This document shows positions 42,761-54,010 of a DNA stretch of 64,000 nt, piece after piece; position 1 is the first letter of the stretch, and every line of letters begins with the position of its first letter. The DNA comes from Saccharina japonica (lineage: Eukaryota; Sar; Phaeophyceae; Laminariales; Laminariaceae). The DNA lies in the NCBI GenBank assembly GCA_008828725.1, contig MEHQ01004071.1, positions 125,019 through 189,018 on the forward strand. The letters run 5' to 3'. The notes beneath the pieces are model-generated. The model was not told the origin of the DNA and did no database searches. It worked only from the letters and a program-made list of their open reading frames with translations. The position numbers were made by a program, and so were the translations under genes.

Positions 42761-43467
42761 TGTCATCTCGCAGAGTTCAAATTTCTGGCTCTGTAGACAA
42801 TTATCCAGTGCCCGCTATCACTGTTGATACTGCTACTGATATTTCCGTCGTCTCTCAAGCATGGTTGATGTCTCATCCAACTTTGCGTTCTGTCGTTATT
42901 CAACCTGTTCCCCCGGCCGCTGTTGCCTTGCGAGCAGCGAATGGGTCGCCGTTAAATATTTTAGGGTTTGCAATTGTTTCACTTACCCTCAGTACAAATA
43001 CGCACGATGTCGAAGCGTTAGTTGTACCATCTCTTGGTCCCGATTCAATACTCCTTGATAACAATGTCATGTCTACCTTTGGAGCTGTCCTTGATTGGGA
43101 AAACCAAACCATGTCCTTTCCATCTGCTGGTAATTCAATCCCAGCAGTTCATCGTACTAGCCACCCCGCCCCTCGCCCTGCTAACCCCTCCACTGCTTCT
43201 CGCGACCCTAGTTTGTCTGTCGCTGCTGTCCACCACGATGCAGAAGGAGTAGATGTAAGCTTGCGCGAACGTGTCGATCTGAAACCTAGACACGAGGCTC
43301 TTGTCGTAGCTTTTGCTGATTGTCCTCCTGTACAGGATTCTACCGTTGTAGTAGAACCTCGAATCATGTCTGAGCTTGAGTTTTCAGAATCCAGTAGTTC
43401 GTCGGTGTTTGAGAAGTTTTTGTCGCTCGCACCCTCGCTACTTGGTATGCTGCTGACGGTTCAGTAG
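42761..43467 (+). pseudogene. pol: gypsy aspartic protease region
   Basis: In a 252-codon frame, VPAITVDTATDISVVSQAW holds the Asp-Thr-Ala active site. LVVPSLGPDSILLDNN follows, resembling the second conserved protease segment (ILLG-like). A linker rich in Ser and Pro leads toward RT. The frame ends TAG at 43465-43467. RT continues in another frame, so an indel near 43450 separates them. Confidence 0.78.
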
Positions 43468-43469
43468 CA

Positions 43470-44618
43470 GTGCAACTTGCGAACCCGTCCTCTGATGGCC
43501 TTGCACTTCCGATTGGTTTATGTCTTGGTCAGTTATTCACTGTGTCAGTAGTAACCCCTGATCAATTACACGTGAACGCTGTTGCGAAAACACCCGAATC
43601 AGTCGATGAACTCGCTAGAGCCAAATCAGAGCTTGAAGGTCCCTTGTCCAAAGCATTTACAGATACTAAGCTTTTACCTGACCAAAAAGCCGCTGTCCTT
43701 GATTTGTGCTCCCGGTACCGTCCTGTCTTTGCCTTGTCCATGTCAGAGCTCGGTCGCTGCACCAATGCAGAAGCAACGTTTCCCTTGCCCCCTGACACCC
43801 GTCCGGTTGACCGTGCTCCATACCGTGCCAACCCTCGAGCTACTGCTGTCATAGATAAATGCGTCCATAACATGCTAGAATGGGACATAATCGAAGAGCG
43901 TCCTAGCCCGTGGGGTAGCCCGTGTACTCTAGTTGCAAAGAAGAACGGCAACCCTCGTTTCTGTGTTTATTATCGTCATACCCTCAACCGTCATATCGTC
44001 CGCAAGAGCTGGCCCCTTCCGAACCTGGATTCCTGTCTAGATGCAGTCGGAGGCGTCAAGTTCATCTCTACAGCCGATGTCCTCAGCGCGTTCTGGCAAC
44101 TGCCCGTTGCAGAAGAGCACATCGACCGGACAGCATTCGTCACTCCCACCGGCAAGTTCTGTTTTAAACGTATGCCTTTCGGAGTTTGTAATGCCCCTTG
44201 GTTGTTTCAACACATGATGTCTATCACTTTCGGCCACCTTGGTCCTGAGTCAGGTATTCTTACGTACATGGATGATATTCTTTGTCTTAATTCAACGTTC
44301 GAAGCTCACCTGAAATCCCTTGAGCAAATGTTCTCAGCATTACAGGCAGCAGGGCTCACTTTGAAACCGAGTAAACTTCAGTTCGGTCAGAAAGAAATCG
44401 AGTACCTTGGCCATGTCATTTCAGAAAAAGGTATCTCAATCAGTACCGACCGTATCAAAGCAATACTCGTCTTGCCTAAGCCTGAGTGTATCAAAGATAA
44501 TCGCGGATTTTTAGGTACACTAAATTATGTCCGCCGTTTTATAGACGGTTATGCTGAAATCACAGCACCGCTGGTTGAACTCACTCGTAAGGATTTTGTC
44601 AAAAAGACTGCTTTCTAG
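43470..44618 (+). pseudogene. pol: gypsy reverse transcriptase
   Basis: 382 codons. Seen: RPSPWGSPCTLVAKKNGNPR, YYRHTLNRHIVRKSWPLPNL, motif A STADVLSAFWQLPV, RTAFVTPTGKFCFKRMPFGV, the catalytic TYMDDILC, EYLGHVISEKGISI and FLGTLNYVRRFI. Stop TAG at 44616-44618 falls just before the RNase H domain (after DFVKKTAF); the same frame reads on. No ATG starts the frame, consistent with expression as part of a polyprotein. Confidence 0.92.
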
Positions 44619-45170
44619 AAGGCTTTAGGGCCCGCGCAACGTGAAGCTTTTGCTCGCGCTAAGCGCGCCCTAACTTCTGCGCCAGTTCTTAAATACCCGA
44701 ACTTTTCTCGAGAGTTCGTTGTCCATACCGATGCCTCAGAAGCTGGAGTAGGAGCATTTCTCGCTCAACCATCACGCGAAGGTAGCTCCGATTCCAATCT
44801 TGACATATTCGCGTATTACAGTCACCGCTTTTCAAAAAGCCAACGTCATTATAGTGCGACCATGAAAGAGTGTTGTGCTGTGGTTTGGGCTGTTACCTAT
44901 TGGCGCCCATACTTGTGGGGCAAGCATTGCACTTGCTGTACTGACCACCAAGCACTTACGTACCTCAACAAAATGCAGGACACCTCTAACATGTGACCCG
45001 TTGGGCCATCGCACTTCAGAATTTCGATTTCACTGTCAAACATGTCGCAGGAAAATTAAATGTTGTGCCTGATATGCTGTCTCGTGCCTTTAGCGAAGTC
45101 AACGGGGAACCCGTCCCATCCGAACCAAGATTGGCCGCAATTTATCGTAACGTACCGATATACGGACCTT
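44619..45170 (+). pseudogene. pol: gypsy RNase H and connection, frameshifted
   Basis: In frame with RT after the TAG: FVVHTDASEAGVGAFLAQ (first catalytic Asp), SATMKECCAVVWAV and CTDHQALTYL (final Asp). After DTSNM a one-base loss near 44996 shifts the frame. The neighbouring frame then reads RWAIALQNFDFTVKHVAGKL and VVPDMLSRAF, the usual end of gypsy RNase H, and ends TAA at about 45171. Confidence 0.88.
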
Positions 45171-45214
45171 AATACCCACCTGGACCCCGTGATTACGAAT
45201 TATCAGCGTCTAAT

Positions 45215-46405
45215 GTGCACAATGTAGCACCTGTCGAAAGCGATCGTGAATTGTTCATGAGCGCAGTGTCTGTCTTCCCTACTGTAGATCCAGCGAAACT
45301 TGTCGACCTACAGAAAGAAGAATTTTGTCAGTACTTTGAGTATCTCCGTGTACCTGCATCGACACCACTTCCTTCTAGAGAATCTAAGTACACGATGAGC
45401 TAAGTTTTCTTAAACGAAGGATTGCTATTTAAGTCGTACCTTTCTGGTCACTTAAGGAAGCGTAGCACGTTCCGTGATCAGCTGGTAGTGCCTAAATCCC
45501 TTCGAAAACTTGTCATTAATTCGTGTCACGACCTACCAGCATCCGGAGGTCACTTAGCTTTTAAAGCTACTTTCGATACTATTCGAGATAGATTCTGATG
45601 GCCGATGATGCCCACAGATGTCCGTACTCATATCGAATATTTTCTGTCTTGCCAACACCGCAAGTCATCCCACCGCCCGCCTAAATTGCCTGTGGGACAC
45701 CGCCCGGTCACGCGCGCTTTCCAATGCGTTGCAGTTGATCTTGTCGAGTATAAGAGTTTGTCACAAGGAAAGCGATTCATCCTTTCGGTCATCGACCATC
45801 TTACTCGATTTGTCATTTTGATTGCCATCAAAGATGAAGCGGCTCGCGCGATTGTTCGTCATTTGATTGAACGCGTGTTCTCGGTGTTTGGCCCTCCAGA
45901 AACTCTGCATTCCGATCAGGGGACTGAATTTGAGAATCAACTTGTCAAGGAATTGCAGTCAGTATTTGGATATAAGAAAACGCGTACAGCTGCCTTTCGC
46001 CCCCAGGGCAACTCTGTCTTAGAGCGTGTTCACAGCACTGTCCATAATATGTTAGCTATGTATAGCAACTTGTCGTTCGATAACTGGGCAGAGCTATTAC
46101 CTTTCGTCCAGTTAGCGCACAACACCGCTTATTCAACAACGCTCCAGGAAACACCCCATTTCCTCATGTTTGGACGTGCAGCTGTACTGCCTGTCGATCT
46201 CATTTTAGGAGTGCCGTCCACCTCTGCACCGCAAACTCAACTCGATTATTCGAAACAAACTCTCGAAAACTTGCAATTTGCATATGAGCTAACCCGTCGT
46301 AATCTCAAAGAGCGAGCGGATAAGCAAGCGGTTGTAAATGAGACCCTGTCATTTCCCAGTTTTAAAACTGGCGAACAAGTATTAATCCACCGCCCTTACA
46401 ACTAA
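45215..46405 (+). pseudogene. pol: gypsy integrase with TAA and TGA
   Basis: One frame broken by TAA (45401-45403) and TGA (45596-45598). The zinc-binding region shows HDLPASGGH then YFLSCQH, so one of the usual two cysteines is missing. The TGA falls in RF-stop-WPMM, where gypsy integrases have an aromatic residue, often Trp. The core has VAVDLVEY, HSDQGTEFEN and GNSVLERVHS with D-35-E spacing. It ends at TAA after VLIHRPYN; further tail sequence lies at 47496. Confidence 0.9.
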
Positions 46406-46454
46406 GCTGATGGTCCCAACCCGAAACTTGTCAGCCCTTGGCGTGGACCGTACA

Positions 46455-47505
46455 CTGTGTGTGTGTGTTCTTCACATTAAACCTTCCTTTCTACCCGTCG
46501 ACATCCAGCACACCCAGTGTCCGTGCCGATTCATCATCCTAAAAAGGTACCAGTTCTGTGGTCACAAAACTACGACACAGAGATACTACACTCAGTGCAG
46601 TAAGCAGAGCAGACAATGCAACGCCATATACGACAGGCAAGACCTACCCTGCTAGCAATCCAGGTGCATGCAAGAGAAAAAAAGAGAAAAGAAAGAAAAA
46701 AGCGAAAAGGAAAAATAATAGAAAGTAAACATACTGAAGCAAATCAACAATCAAGCAACCAAACAAAAGCATGACAAAATGAAAAGAAAAAATAAAAGAA
46801 AAAATGTCGTGCTTCTCCCAGATGAGATGCGACATCTAGTTAAAAGAAACCAAATGAAATGAAATGAACCGAAAAAAAAACAGTGCCAACAAAGCAAGAC
46901 TAAGAACGACAGGAAAAGACAGGCAGCCAGAGCACACCAAAAGTACCTTCCAGCCAGCTGAGGCAGGTTTGTGCCCTTAGTACAGGCAGGTTCTACCAGC
47001 TAGTCGGTCTGGTACTGGTACCTACTCTGTTTGCCGTCTCTTTCCTGCTTTCGTCCACCGCGGTTTCCCTACGAACCCCCCCACCCTCTGTTTCCATTCC
47101 CTTGGGCGCCACCCATACAACGGATACGTGGCACTTCCTACTCAGTTCCGTTTCGTCCTCGTGCCTCAGACGAGAGTCCAGGAAAGAGAAGAGGAAGTAA
47201 CAAAAAACAAAATGTATACGTACGTAGCTAAGCAGCCAAAGAAAGTCCTAGGAAAATTCGGGGGGGCGGAGAGACAAAGGCAAAAGCGATCACGGCAAAA
47301 ATAAAAAATAAACCAAAACAAATGGATGATGCGAGGGATTGTAGCATCGCTGTCGTGCCCGCTACAACAGGCGTTACACCAAGCAAAAACATAAAATAAT
47401 AAAAAATAAAAAATAAAAGATCACCAGAAATAACCAAGGGAAACAATACCCAGTTCGCCATCCACCCAGCCAGTTAGTACTTCTTCCTCATCACAGTGAT
47501 AAGAA
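46455..47505. other. About 1-kb extra segment splitting the integrase C-terminus
   Basis: The integrase tail reads PWRGPYTV before this segment and RAQMSPVLYRL after it. The segment is A-rich and purine-biased (46670-46900, 47220-47440) and has no recognised gene. The ends do not give clean GT-AG splice sites or inverted repeats. It may be an insertion, or the remains of a longer linker. Confidence 0.6.
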
Positions 47506-47969
47506 CGAGAGTAACAGTACGAGCGCAAATGTCTCCCGTCCTCTATCGTCTAACTAAAGACGGCAACCCGACCGAAATTACTGTCCACCTCGGCCGGATG
47601 AAAAAATACTTTGTCCCTCTGTCGTCCCCTGTCCCCGACCTTGATGCGCTCGACGGTTTGTTCTTAGGGACCACTCTCTCCATGCCCGATCTTGAAGGCT
47701 CTTTATCAAATGTTATGTTCGGTGCATTCACGGTTGAGAGTATAGATGGACATAAAAGGGGAGTAGGAGCAGCATCTCTGACTAACTTTCAATATAATCT
47801 CAAGTTTGAATGTTATCCTACCCAGATGGGTATATGGCGTCATGTCAACGCCCTGCCTCAATGCAGAGAAATGATTGCTTCCTACCGTGCTGCAGTATTG
47901 TCGACGGACTCCTCAGCATTTAACCCCCCTCCGCGGAAACCCCGTCCTGTCCCCGCGGACGTATCGTAG
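47496..47969 (+). pseudogene. pol: gypsy integrase C-terminal (GPY/F-like) segment
   Basis: QMSPVLYRLTKDGNPTEITV then HLGRMKKYFVPL match the end of the gypsy integrase C-terminal module, where a vHv-x-R-K-x-y motif is typical. A further 110 residues end PPRKPRPVPADVS. This is the last coding part of the element. Confidence 0.72.
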
Positions 47970-49680
47970 CACTTTCAGTGGGCCTATTATATTTTGTTTT
48001 GTTTTAGCGCTTTCTTCTGTCACATCAGTTTGAGCAACCACTGATGACCGCCCCGTGCTACTGTTTCCATCAATTGTCTGACCTCCTCCTACAGGAGTGG
48101 GCATATTGTTGGTGTTATCACCACATGGCGTGTCTTTGTCCAGTGCGAGTACCGTGCACTCTCTTGTGTTGTGCTCACCCTTTGGTGACCACCATATCGT
48201 ACACCCTGTGTAACGTAAGTTGACTTCCTTTTATCCTGACGTCAAAGCCAAAAGGAGTATTGTGTTTTAGTGCGCGTGCCAACGTGTCAGCGTTCTGTCG
48301 ACGTACTGTCGTTGCGAGTATCCTCGCATTAGTTTCACGTCGACGTACGCTGTGCCCAGTATTGAATTGTATTGTAGTCACCTTGTTGTGTACATGTCTT
48401 CAACCGAATGTAGTGTCTTGCGTATTTAGTTGTTTAGGATGTAAATATTCTTCCAATAGTTTCCACACACGTTGTAAATATCGTGCCAATTTTGGGTGTG
48501 CACATAAAAGCGCGATGTCCTTCGTTGTTAGTCATATGAGACCCGACTCCCATCACGCTATGGGGGATCGTATTCGGGTTGTTTTTTGTACCGTGCTTGT
48601 TGGGCACTAGTCTTTGGCACTACGGTAAGGTAACCGGTACCGTCGCACACCAGTGGAGGGATGGGATAATATTTATCCAGCGTTCGTGCAAACCATTTGT
48701 CTTGAGAGATATGCATCGCTCCATTACACTCTGTCTCAATACAGACATGAATGGACGATGTCATACATTATGTGTCTGCTTCTTGCACGATTGTCTTGTC
48801 ATCCACTGCACACAATTATACTTGTTGCATGACCTAGGCTTGCTCATCCACGCCCGTCTGCATCAATGCCAATCAACCTGTCGCTTGTAAATCCAACTTC
48901 TTTTTCTTCAGAATTGTTTTTTCGTTGAGAGCGAACCACAAGTAAGTACATACTGTCACGAGCGGTCTATTTTGTCGTTCTTAGTTACTGCTCAAGTCAA
49001 GCTATTTACTTCTGTTGAATTCTGATCCGGTCTCGAACACCCATCATATGCCAAAAGCAGGTCAATTAGCCAGATGTCTTTTACAGTATTTCATACTTGG
49101 TGTACAACGTATTGTCTCCGTCAGGTATGTCGTCATACTGCTCTTAAGCATACATATGACCTTGTAACGCCTGTCGAGCCTTCAGCCATGTTGTCTACAC
49201 GACGAGCAAACGCTCAGCCGTGTAACGTGCGTCTTCGTAGCATATTACTGCTACTATTCCCGGGATATTACTGTCGTTGCTCCCGCACGGAAATTGTCCA
49301 GGATCGTGAATGTCTATTTTTGTCGTAATCCACAGCTGGCCAGCCACAAAGTCCGCGATATGTAATGAACATGTCGTCTGTGAAATGATTACTCTCTTGT
49401 CATCGCTTACTATTTTTCCTGTCCGATCCTATGTCCGGATTTAACATCCGCTTGTCGACGGTACTACAGCAGAAGGTACGTCCTTCTGTCATGTCTGACA
49501 TTTTTATATGTCTGGCAAATATATTTATCTTGCCTTGTCAAAATGAGTGTATAAAAACTCCAGGCGTTAAGCAAATCGCCACTGGAAGTATACAATGTCA
49601 ACTAGACGTGTTGTAACCCTTTGTATCTGGTTCCATTGCTTTGTAGTTTTGGTGGAGTGCGAGCTCTATCACCACCAAAA
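47970..49680. other. 3' internal region of the gypsy element; no gene recognised
   Basis: T-rich on the plus strand with many TTGTC/CTGTC words and scattered ORFs of 60-116 aa, none with a recognised motif. No envelope-like gene (signal peptide plus membrane anchor) is evident. Confidence 0.55.
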
Positions 49681-49681
49681 C

Positions 49682-49691
49682 TGGGGGGTGA
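49682..49691 (+). other. Polypurine tract of the gypsy element
   Basis: TGGGGGGTGA immediately precedes the 3' LTR start TGTGGATACC. Confidence 0.7.
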
Positions 49692-50128
49692 TGTGGATAC
49701 CATGTCCCCGGAACCAACACGCCTACTCATATAAGTCGAAACCCCTTGCATCTTCGAGGAACACTTTCTTGAAGCTCTCCTCGGAAACTCGGGAGATTGT
49801 CACGTCTAGATCTATTAATAGACACGGAACCTTCTCTTCCACGTTCCGCTGACGGATTCTCCGCGGCGGCTATTCTGCCTGGCGGATTTTTTGCAGCGGG
49901 ACTTAGAAAGGCCCCGCTGAAAGGTCTATTGACCCGAGCACCGAGGCAGCAACGACAACTGCTCGCCCTCTGCTCTCACTTGTCTACGACTTCTCTCCTC
50001 TCATTTGTCATCAGATTGTTGTCTCACTCCGAGTTGTCACACACTCCAGCCGTCTTAGTTTACCAGTTAGAACACTCTGCTCACGCAGAGAGGAGTGGGA
50101 TCACGACCCACCGGCGGTGACGACTACA
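49692..50128 (+). repeat. 3' LTR of the gypsy element
   Basis: TGTGGATACCATGTCCCCGG to CGGTGACGACTACA. Differs from the 5' LTR by a small insertion near 49812 and a modest number of substitutions, so the insertion is not recent. Confidence 0.88.
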
Positions 50129-50134
50129 GAATCG

Positions 50135-50620
50135 TACAAGTTTGAGTGTGGGTGGTTGAAACTGACGTGGTTTTAGTGTTAGGGCATCGAAGTTGACTTG
50201 GTTTTTAAATAGGGATCGAAATAGACTTGATTTTAGTGTTGGGTCGGAAACAAACTTAATTTTTGTGTGGGGGATTGAATTACAGTTGATTATCGTGTGG
50301 GGATCGTATTTGGCTTGATTTTTGTGCGGGGGGTCGAAATTGATTTGGTTTTGAGTGCCAGGGCCGCACATGACTTGGTTTTAGTGTCGGGCTGGAAGTT
50401 GACTGTTTTTTCAGTCAGGGCCGAAAAACACTTGGTTTTAGTGTCGGGGCACCGAACATGCCTTGGGTTTAACTGGCATCGAACATGCCTTGGGTTCAAA
50501 ATTAAGTTGATTTTGTGTCGGGGATCGAAATTGACTTGGAGCGGGGATAGAAGTAGCCTTGGGTTTTGTTCGGGAGGTCCAACTTGAGTTGGCTTTTATT
50601 ATAGTGTGCGGGCCGAAAAT
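50135..50620. repeat. Degenerate minisatellite of about 45 bp
   Basis: Repeated TCGAAATTGACTTGG-type and TTTTAGTGTCGGGG-type blocks, about ten units with drift. It starts just after the gypsy 3' LTR and reaches the tRNA-like sequence. ORFs of 70-96 aa are incidental. Confidence 0.75.
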
Positions 50621-50636
50621 TAAAGGTTTGTCGGTC

Positions 50637-50709
50637 GCCCCGATGGTATAGAGGTAACCTCGAACGCTTCTGAACGTTGATGTCTGGAGTTCGAATCTCA
50701 CGTGGGTCG
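50637..50709 (+). tRNA. tRNA-Gln(CTG)-like sequence, probably a relic or SINE head
   Basis: 73 nt with an A-box-like TGGTATAGAGG, a B box GAGTTCGAATC and a TTTT terminator at 50713-50716. The loop TTCTGAA has U33 and anticodon CTG. The acceptor stem pairs at 5 of 7 positions, the T stem at 3 of 5, and the anticodon stem (AACG/CGTT) leaves an 8-base loop. It is therefore either a degenerate tRNA gene or the Pol III head of a SINE. Confidence 0.42.
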
Positions 50710-50716
50710 GACTTTT

Positions 50717-52800
50717 GAGTTTATTTGCAAAAATAAATGAAAAACGGAATCAACTGCTGAGAGCGCCAATTAATAGTAGCGTGGGTAGGCACAATTCGAT
50801 GCGAGTCGACGAGGGAAGGAAAGGCTGAAGTCTTCTCGCGATAAAAATGCAAGGCAAGAACCGTAGTGGGGGAGGAGGGAGAGGAGCCTACTTTGTGACC
50901 CCGGATCTGAGTTACGACTAGGGAGGAGAGAGAAAGGAAGGGCGAAGATAATAAATGGGATGGACAAAAACAAAAAAAACAAAAAAAAAAATGGGGGGAT
51001 CGAAGCTCACTTACTTATTGTTTCGGATCGAAAATACCTTGGTTTTGGTGTGCGGGGCTAGAAAGTGCGGCGTGCACCGCTAACCTCTACTAACAACCAG
51101 TTGTTCGGAATACGATCTACCGAGATTATAGATATCGCGCTGCTTCATTGTTGGCAGGGGTTGTGTTTTCTCAATAATTCGCTTCGTTATATTTATAACC
51201 CAGTGGTATGTATATGGAGCGCCTTACCCCGTCGATCGTTGATCTGCTGTGCTTTCGACTGCTCACGAAAATCGCCACAGCAGCAGTAGTAGCAGCAACC
51301 GGTAGTGTTGTTGTACCTGTGGCAGTATGCTTGCATGTACCACACTGCAGCAGATAGCTTCTGCCCTACAACAGTAGATGACAGGGTCCGATAAAAAAGG
51401 AACTGCAGTATATATAAGGACCCACACCAGCAATACAACGCGGACACACCACCGAAATCGTCTGATTTTTCTTCCTGCCGTGCTGGCGGACGGCAGGCGT
51501 ATATAGCGCTGTGTAGCCAGCTGGTTGTAGCACTGCAGCGCTCGTGTTTTGTCGGTTGTCTGGGCACGTACTACATAATAAAAAAAGGGGAAAAAAAACG
51601 AAAAAGCATCTCGCCGAGGATCGCACTCATGCCTTCGGAGTCAAAATCGGGCACCGAGATCATTTTACCAAAATACGAGAGGTCAAAACTAATACCCTGC
51701 ATTATTTTTTACGGCACACGACAGATGCACAACACGCCGTACATACGACACACATCATACACACACAGCACAGCAGCAGAGACGAGATAAGTTGGAAATT
51801 AGTGATGACTGATGACGGATGCAAGCCTCTGATAAAGCAACTATGAATAGCCACAGCAGTACATGGTGGACCTGCCACACGCCGCGTGGTGTAGCCCGCT
51901 GCTGCTTGCGATGCTCATGCTATTTAGGCGGTGTTGTAACGTTGTTTGTGTTGCTAAATGTGCATGTTGTCTGATGTTGTTTGAAGTTTCTCATCGTGGA
52001 ATCCTGCGGTGAGATTCAGGGAAGAAACATGAAACAAATCGATAAAAAAATACCAGTTAAAATACTAAAACTCAATTAAATCGGTCTTTATAATCTCGTC
52101 CAGAGTGAGTTCGGATCTTTCACACACAGCAGCAGCAGCAGCAGAGCAAAAATGTAGATGGTGGAGTACGGACTGCAGGCTCCGATCATCACAGCTGGCC
52201 ACAGCAGTACGTCGCACATGGGCGTGTCACACACGCACGGTGTAGCCCGTTGGTGCTTATGCTGCGGACTTGTGTCATAACGTTGTTCTCCCTGCATGTT
52301 ATGTTGTCTACCTGTGGTATACTGGTACAATGTCTGGGCTATCCTGTGCTCACGACGAGCTCGCGAAAGGGCAATAAACGTAAAACAAAACAATATTATT
52401 TACTGGCACGTACGTAGAAAACACGGCCTCATGCAGACAACCCGGGAAGTCGTCTTATCCACTCCCGCGGGAAAAAAAACTTCGAGCGCCCGCCACGCGA
52501 GCCACAGAGCTCGGATCGAGCCCAAACCTAGACCAATGTGTCCGACCGGGCCTCCCGTGTCGGGGTACGTAGCGTTTTGCCGAAAAGCGCCCGCGCGGAG
52601 AGAAACGTTGCGAAAAGTGCGAAAATTTCACAAACATAACTATACATATAATAACAACATCGATAAGGTTGACAATCTTCAGGGTACCGACCACGCTAAG
52701 GCTCAGACCCCGCTAACCGTAGTCATGACGCTAGGTCCGACCTTGACAAAGGCACTGACCTAGGGAAGGTTGAAATGATTACGACCTTTCCGGGTACACA
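50717..52800. other. Intergenic region, no gene recognised
   Basis: Contains short CAG/CTG tracts (51275, 52125), poly-A stretches (50985, 51580) and scattered ORFs up to 155 aa on both strands without recognisable motifs. A palindrome GGTCGAAATATTTTCGACC lies just beyond, near 52845. Confidence 0.45.
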
Positions 52801-52806
52801 GATAAG

Positions 52807-53364
52807 TCAGGGGACTACCTTTTCAAGTATACACCTTCCGGAAGGTCGAAATATTTTCGACCTTCTTGGCGAATAGCCGAATGGCCACATACATACATGT
52901 ATTATGTGTGAAATGGTGCAAGACAGGAAAGAACGGGGGGAAAACATAAATAATGCCGTAGAATGCACGCCAAAGGATGCAGACACAAAGAAGGTGATAA
53001 CAGTATAGACAGCAGCATACCACTCGTCCGAGATAGGAAGCCCATCGAAACGTAAGAAGCAGAGGTCGTTTGTTATTGTTGTTATGTTTTGGTTATCAAC
53101 GTAAAATGCCGCCCATGACAAAAAGCAGGCCACCGGAAAGACACGCTGGAAGACGATGTCCGTGTGTCTGCAAAAAGCACCAGCAAGGTACATAAAAGGG
53201 CCTGTACAACAAACATGGAGCGGTACCAACAATAACAACAAATCAACGGCAGAAGCACAACCGGACGTCGGTGCCCAGGTGAAGACGGGGGACCTCACGA
53301 TAAAAAAAAAGGAAAACACGGTGAAGACACGGGCGTTTGGAGGAGAAAATCCCGACGCGCACAC
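52807..53364 (-). CDS. Hypothetical hydrophobic protein ORF (185 aa)
   Basis: An open frame with several hydrophobic stretches (VDLLLLLVPLHVCCTGPFMY, VFPVACFLSWAAFYV, AAVYTVITFFVSASFG) that could be membrane helices. No family is recognised. Its C-terminal third overlaps the 50-bp repeat that serves as the empty site for the hAT-like element, and a plus-strand ORF overlaps it. It may be a gene fragment or chance. Confidence 0.22.
   Translation of the reverse strand: MCASGFSPPNARVFTVFSFFFIVRSPVFTWAPTSGCASAVDLLLLLVPLHVCCTGPFMYLAGAFCRHTDIVFQRVFPVACFLSWAAFYVDNQNITTITNDLCFLRFDGLPISDEWYAAVYTVITFFVSASFGVHSTALFMFSPRSFLSCTISHIIHVCMWPFGYSPRRSKIFRPSGRCILEKVVP
52911..52960. other. Empty-site paralogue of the hAT-like insertion
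   Basis: AAATGGTGCAAGACAG, then GAAAGAAC, then a G run and AAAACATAAATAATGCCGTA. The same flanks surround 22591-23914, where the octamer is present on both sides. The shared flank is only about 50 bp, so the match is short but continuous across the site. Confidence 0.65.
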
Positions 53365-53459
53365 GAGTCCCCCAACCGCCCCCCCCGATCAAGTGCATGG
53401 AGCAAACGCGCCAAAAAAAGAAGGACACTACGCTGCATGACAACACCGCCGACTTGTAA

Positions 53460-53624
53460 GGTAAAACGCACGCAACTCGCGTATAACCCCCCCCCTACCG
53501 TGCGTGAATACGCCCACAAAAAAAAACTAACACTGCGAGAAAGAACGCGCTTTATAAAAAAAAGACTCCCACAAAAAACCCTAACCCTGCGAGAAAGGAC
53601 GCGACCTATCTAAAGAAGATGGGG
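53460..53624. other. Short tandem repeat and spacer
   Basis: Two copies of a unit of about 65 bp with CTGCGAGAAAG and ACGCG (about 53515 and 53575). A CCCTAACCCTG stretch is a chance two-unit telomere resemblance. No gene. Confidence 0.5.
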
Positions 53625-53704
53625 TCGAACGCGCACAACAGGGTACTACAGTAGAAAACACTGACACAACGGCAAAAAGCACAATAAACAAAAAGGAAAG
53701 AGCA

Positions 53705-54010
53705 CTAGGCCAAAAATAGGTATACCCTACGCACTTTGAGCCATTTATAGGTACACTGCGTAACGTACACCGGAAACGGCTTCCTGGCCCGCCTTATATT
53801 GGGCCTGCGCTCCATTTTGTACCTACAAATGGCTCAAAGTGCGTAGGTACACCTATTCTCGGCTACTCATTTTACGTATCACCTATTTTTGGCTTCAAGT
53901 GTAACTACAAATGGCTCAAAGTGCGTAGATACACCTATTATCGGCTACTCATTTTACGTATGACCTATTTTTGGCTTCAAGCGTACCTAAAAATGGCTCG
54001 AACGATCACT
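53705..54010. repeat. MITE-like family, block B copy with 86-bp tandem repeat
   Basis: CAAATGGCTCAAAGTGCGTA, TCGGCTACTCATTTTACGTA and CTATTTTTGGCTTCAAG occur twice in tandem, next to inverted GAGCCATTTATAGGTACACT. Confidence 0.72.

Larger units (their letters stand above)
40424..50128 (+). mobile_element. Ty3/gypsy retrotransposon (inactive)
   Basis: LTRs of 431 and 437 bp enclose gag, protease, RT, RNase H and integrase in the gypsy order. Breaks are a frameshift between protease and RT, TAG in the RT-RNase H connection, a frameshift in RNase H, TAA and TGA in integrase, and an extra 1 kb before the integrase tail. About 1.7 kb without a recognised gene lies before the 3' LTR. The flanks (AAGTT left, GAATC right) show no target duplication. 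Confidence 0.92.

Noticed and set aside
46455..47505. Spliced intron in the gypsy integrase
   Set aside because: No GT-AG pair at the positions needed to restore the PYTV-RAQM join.
53575..53590. CCCTAACCCTG as telomeric repeat
   Set aside because: Only about one and a half units, within an unrelated short tandem repeat.
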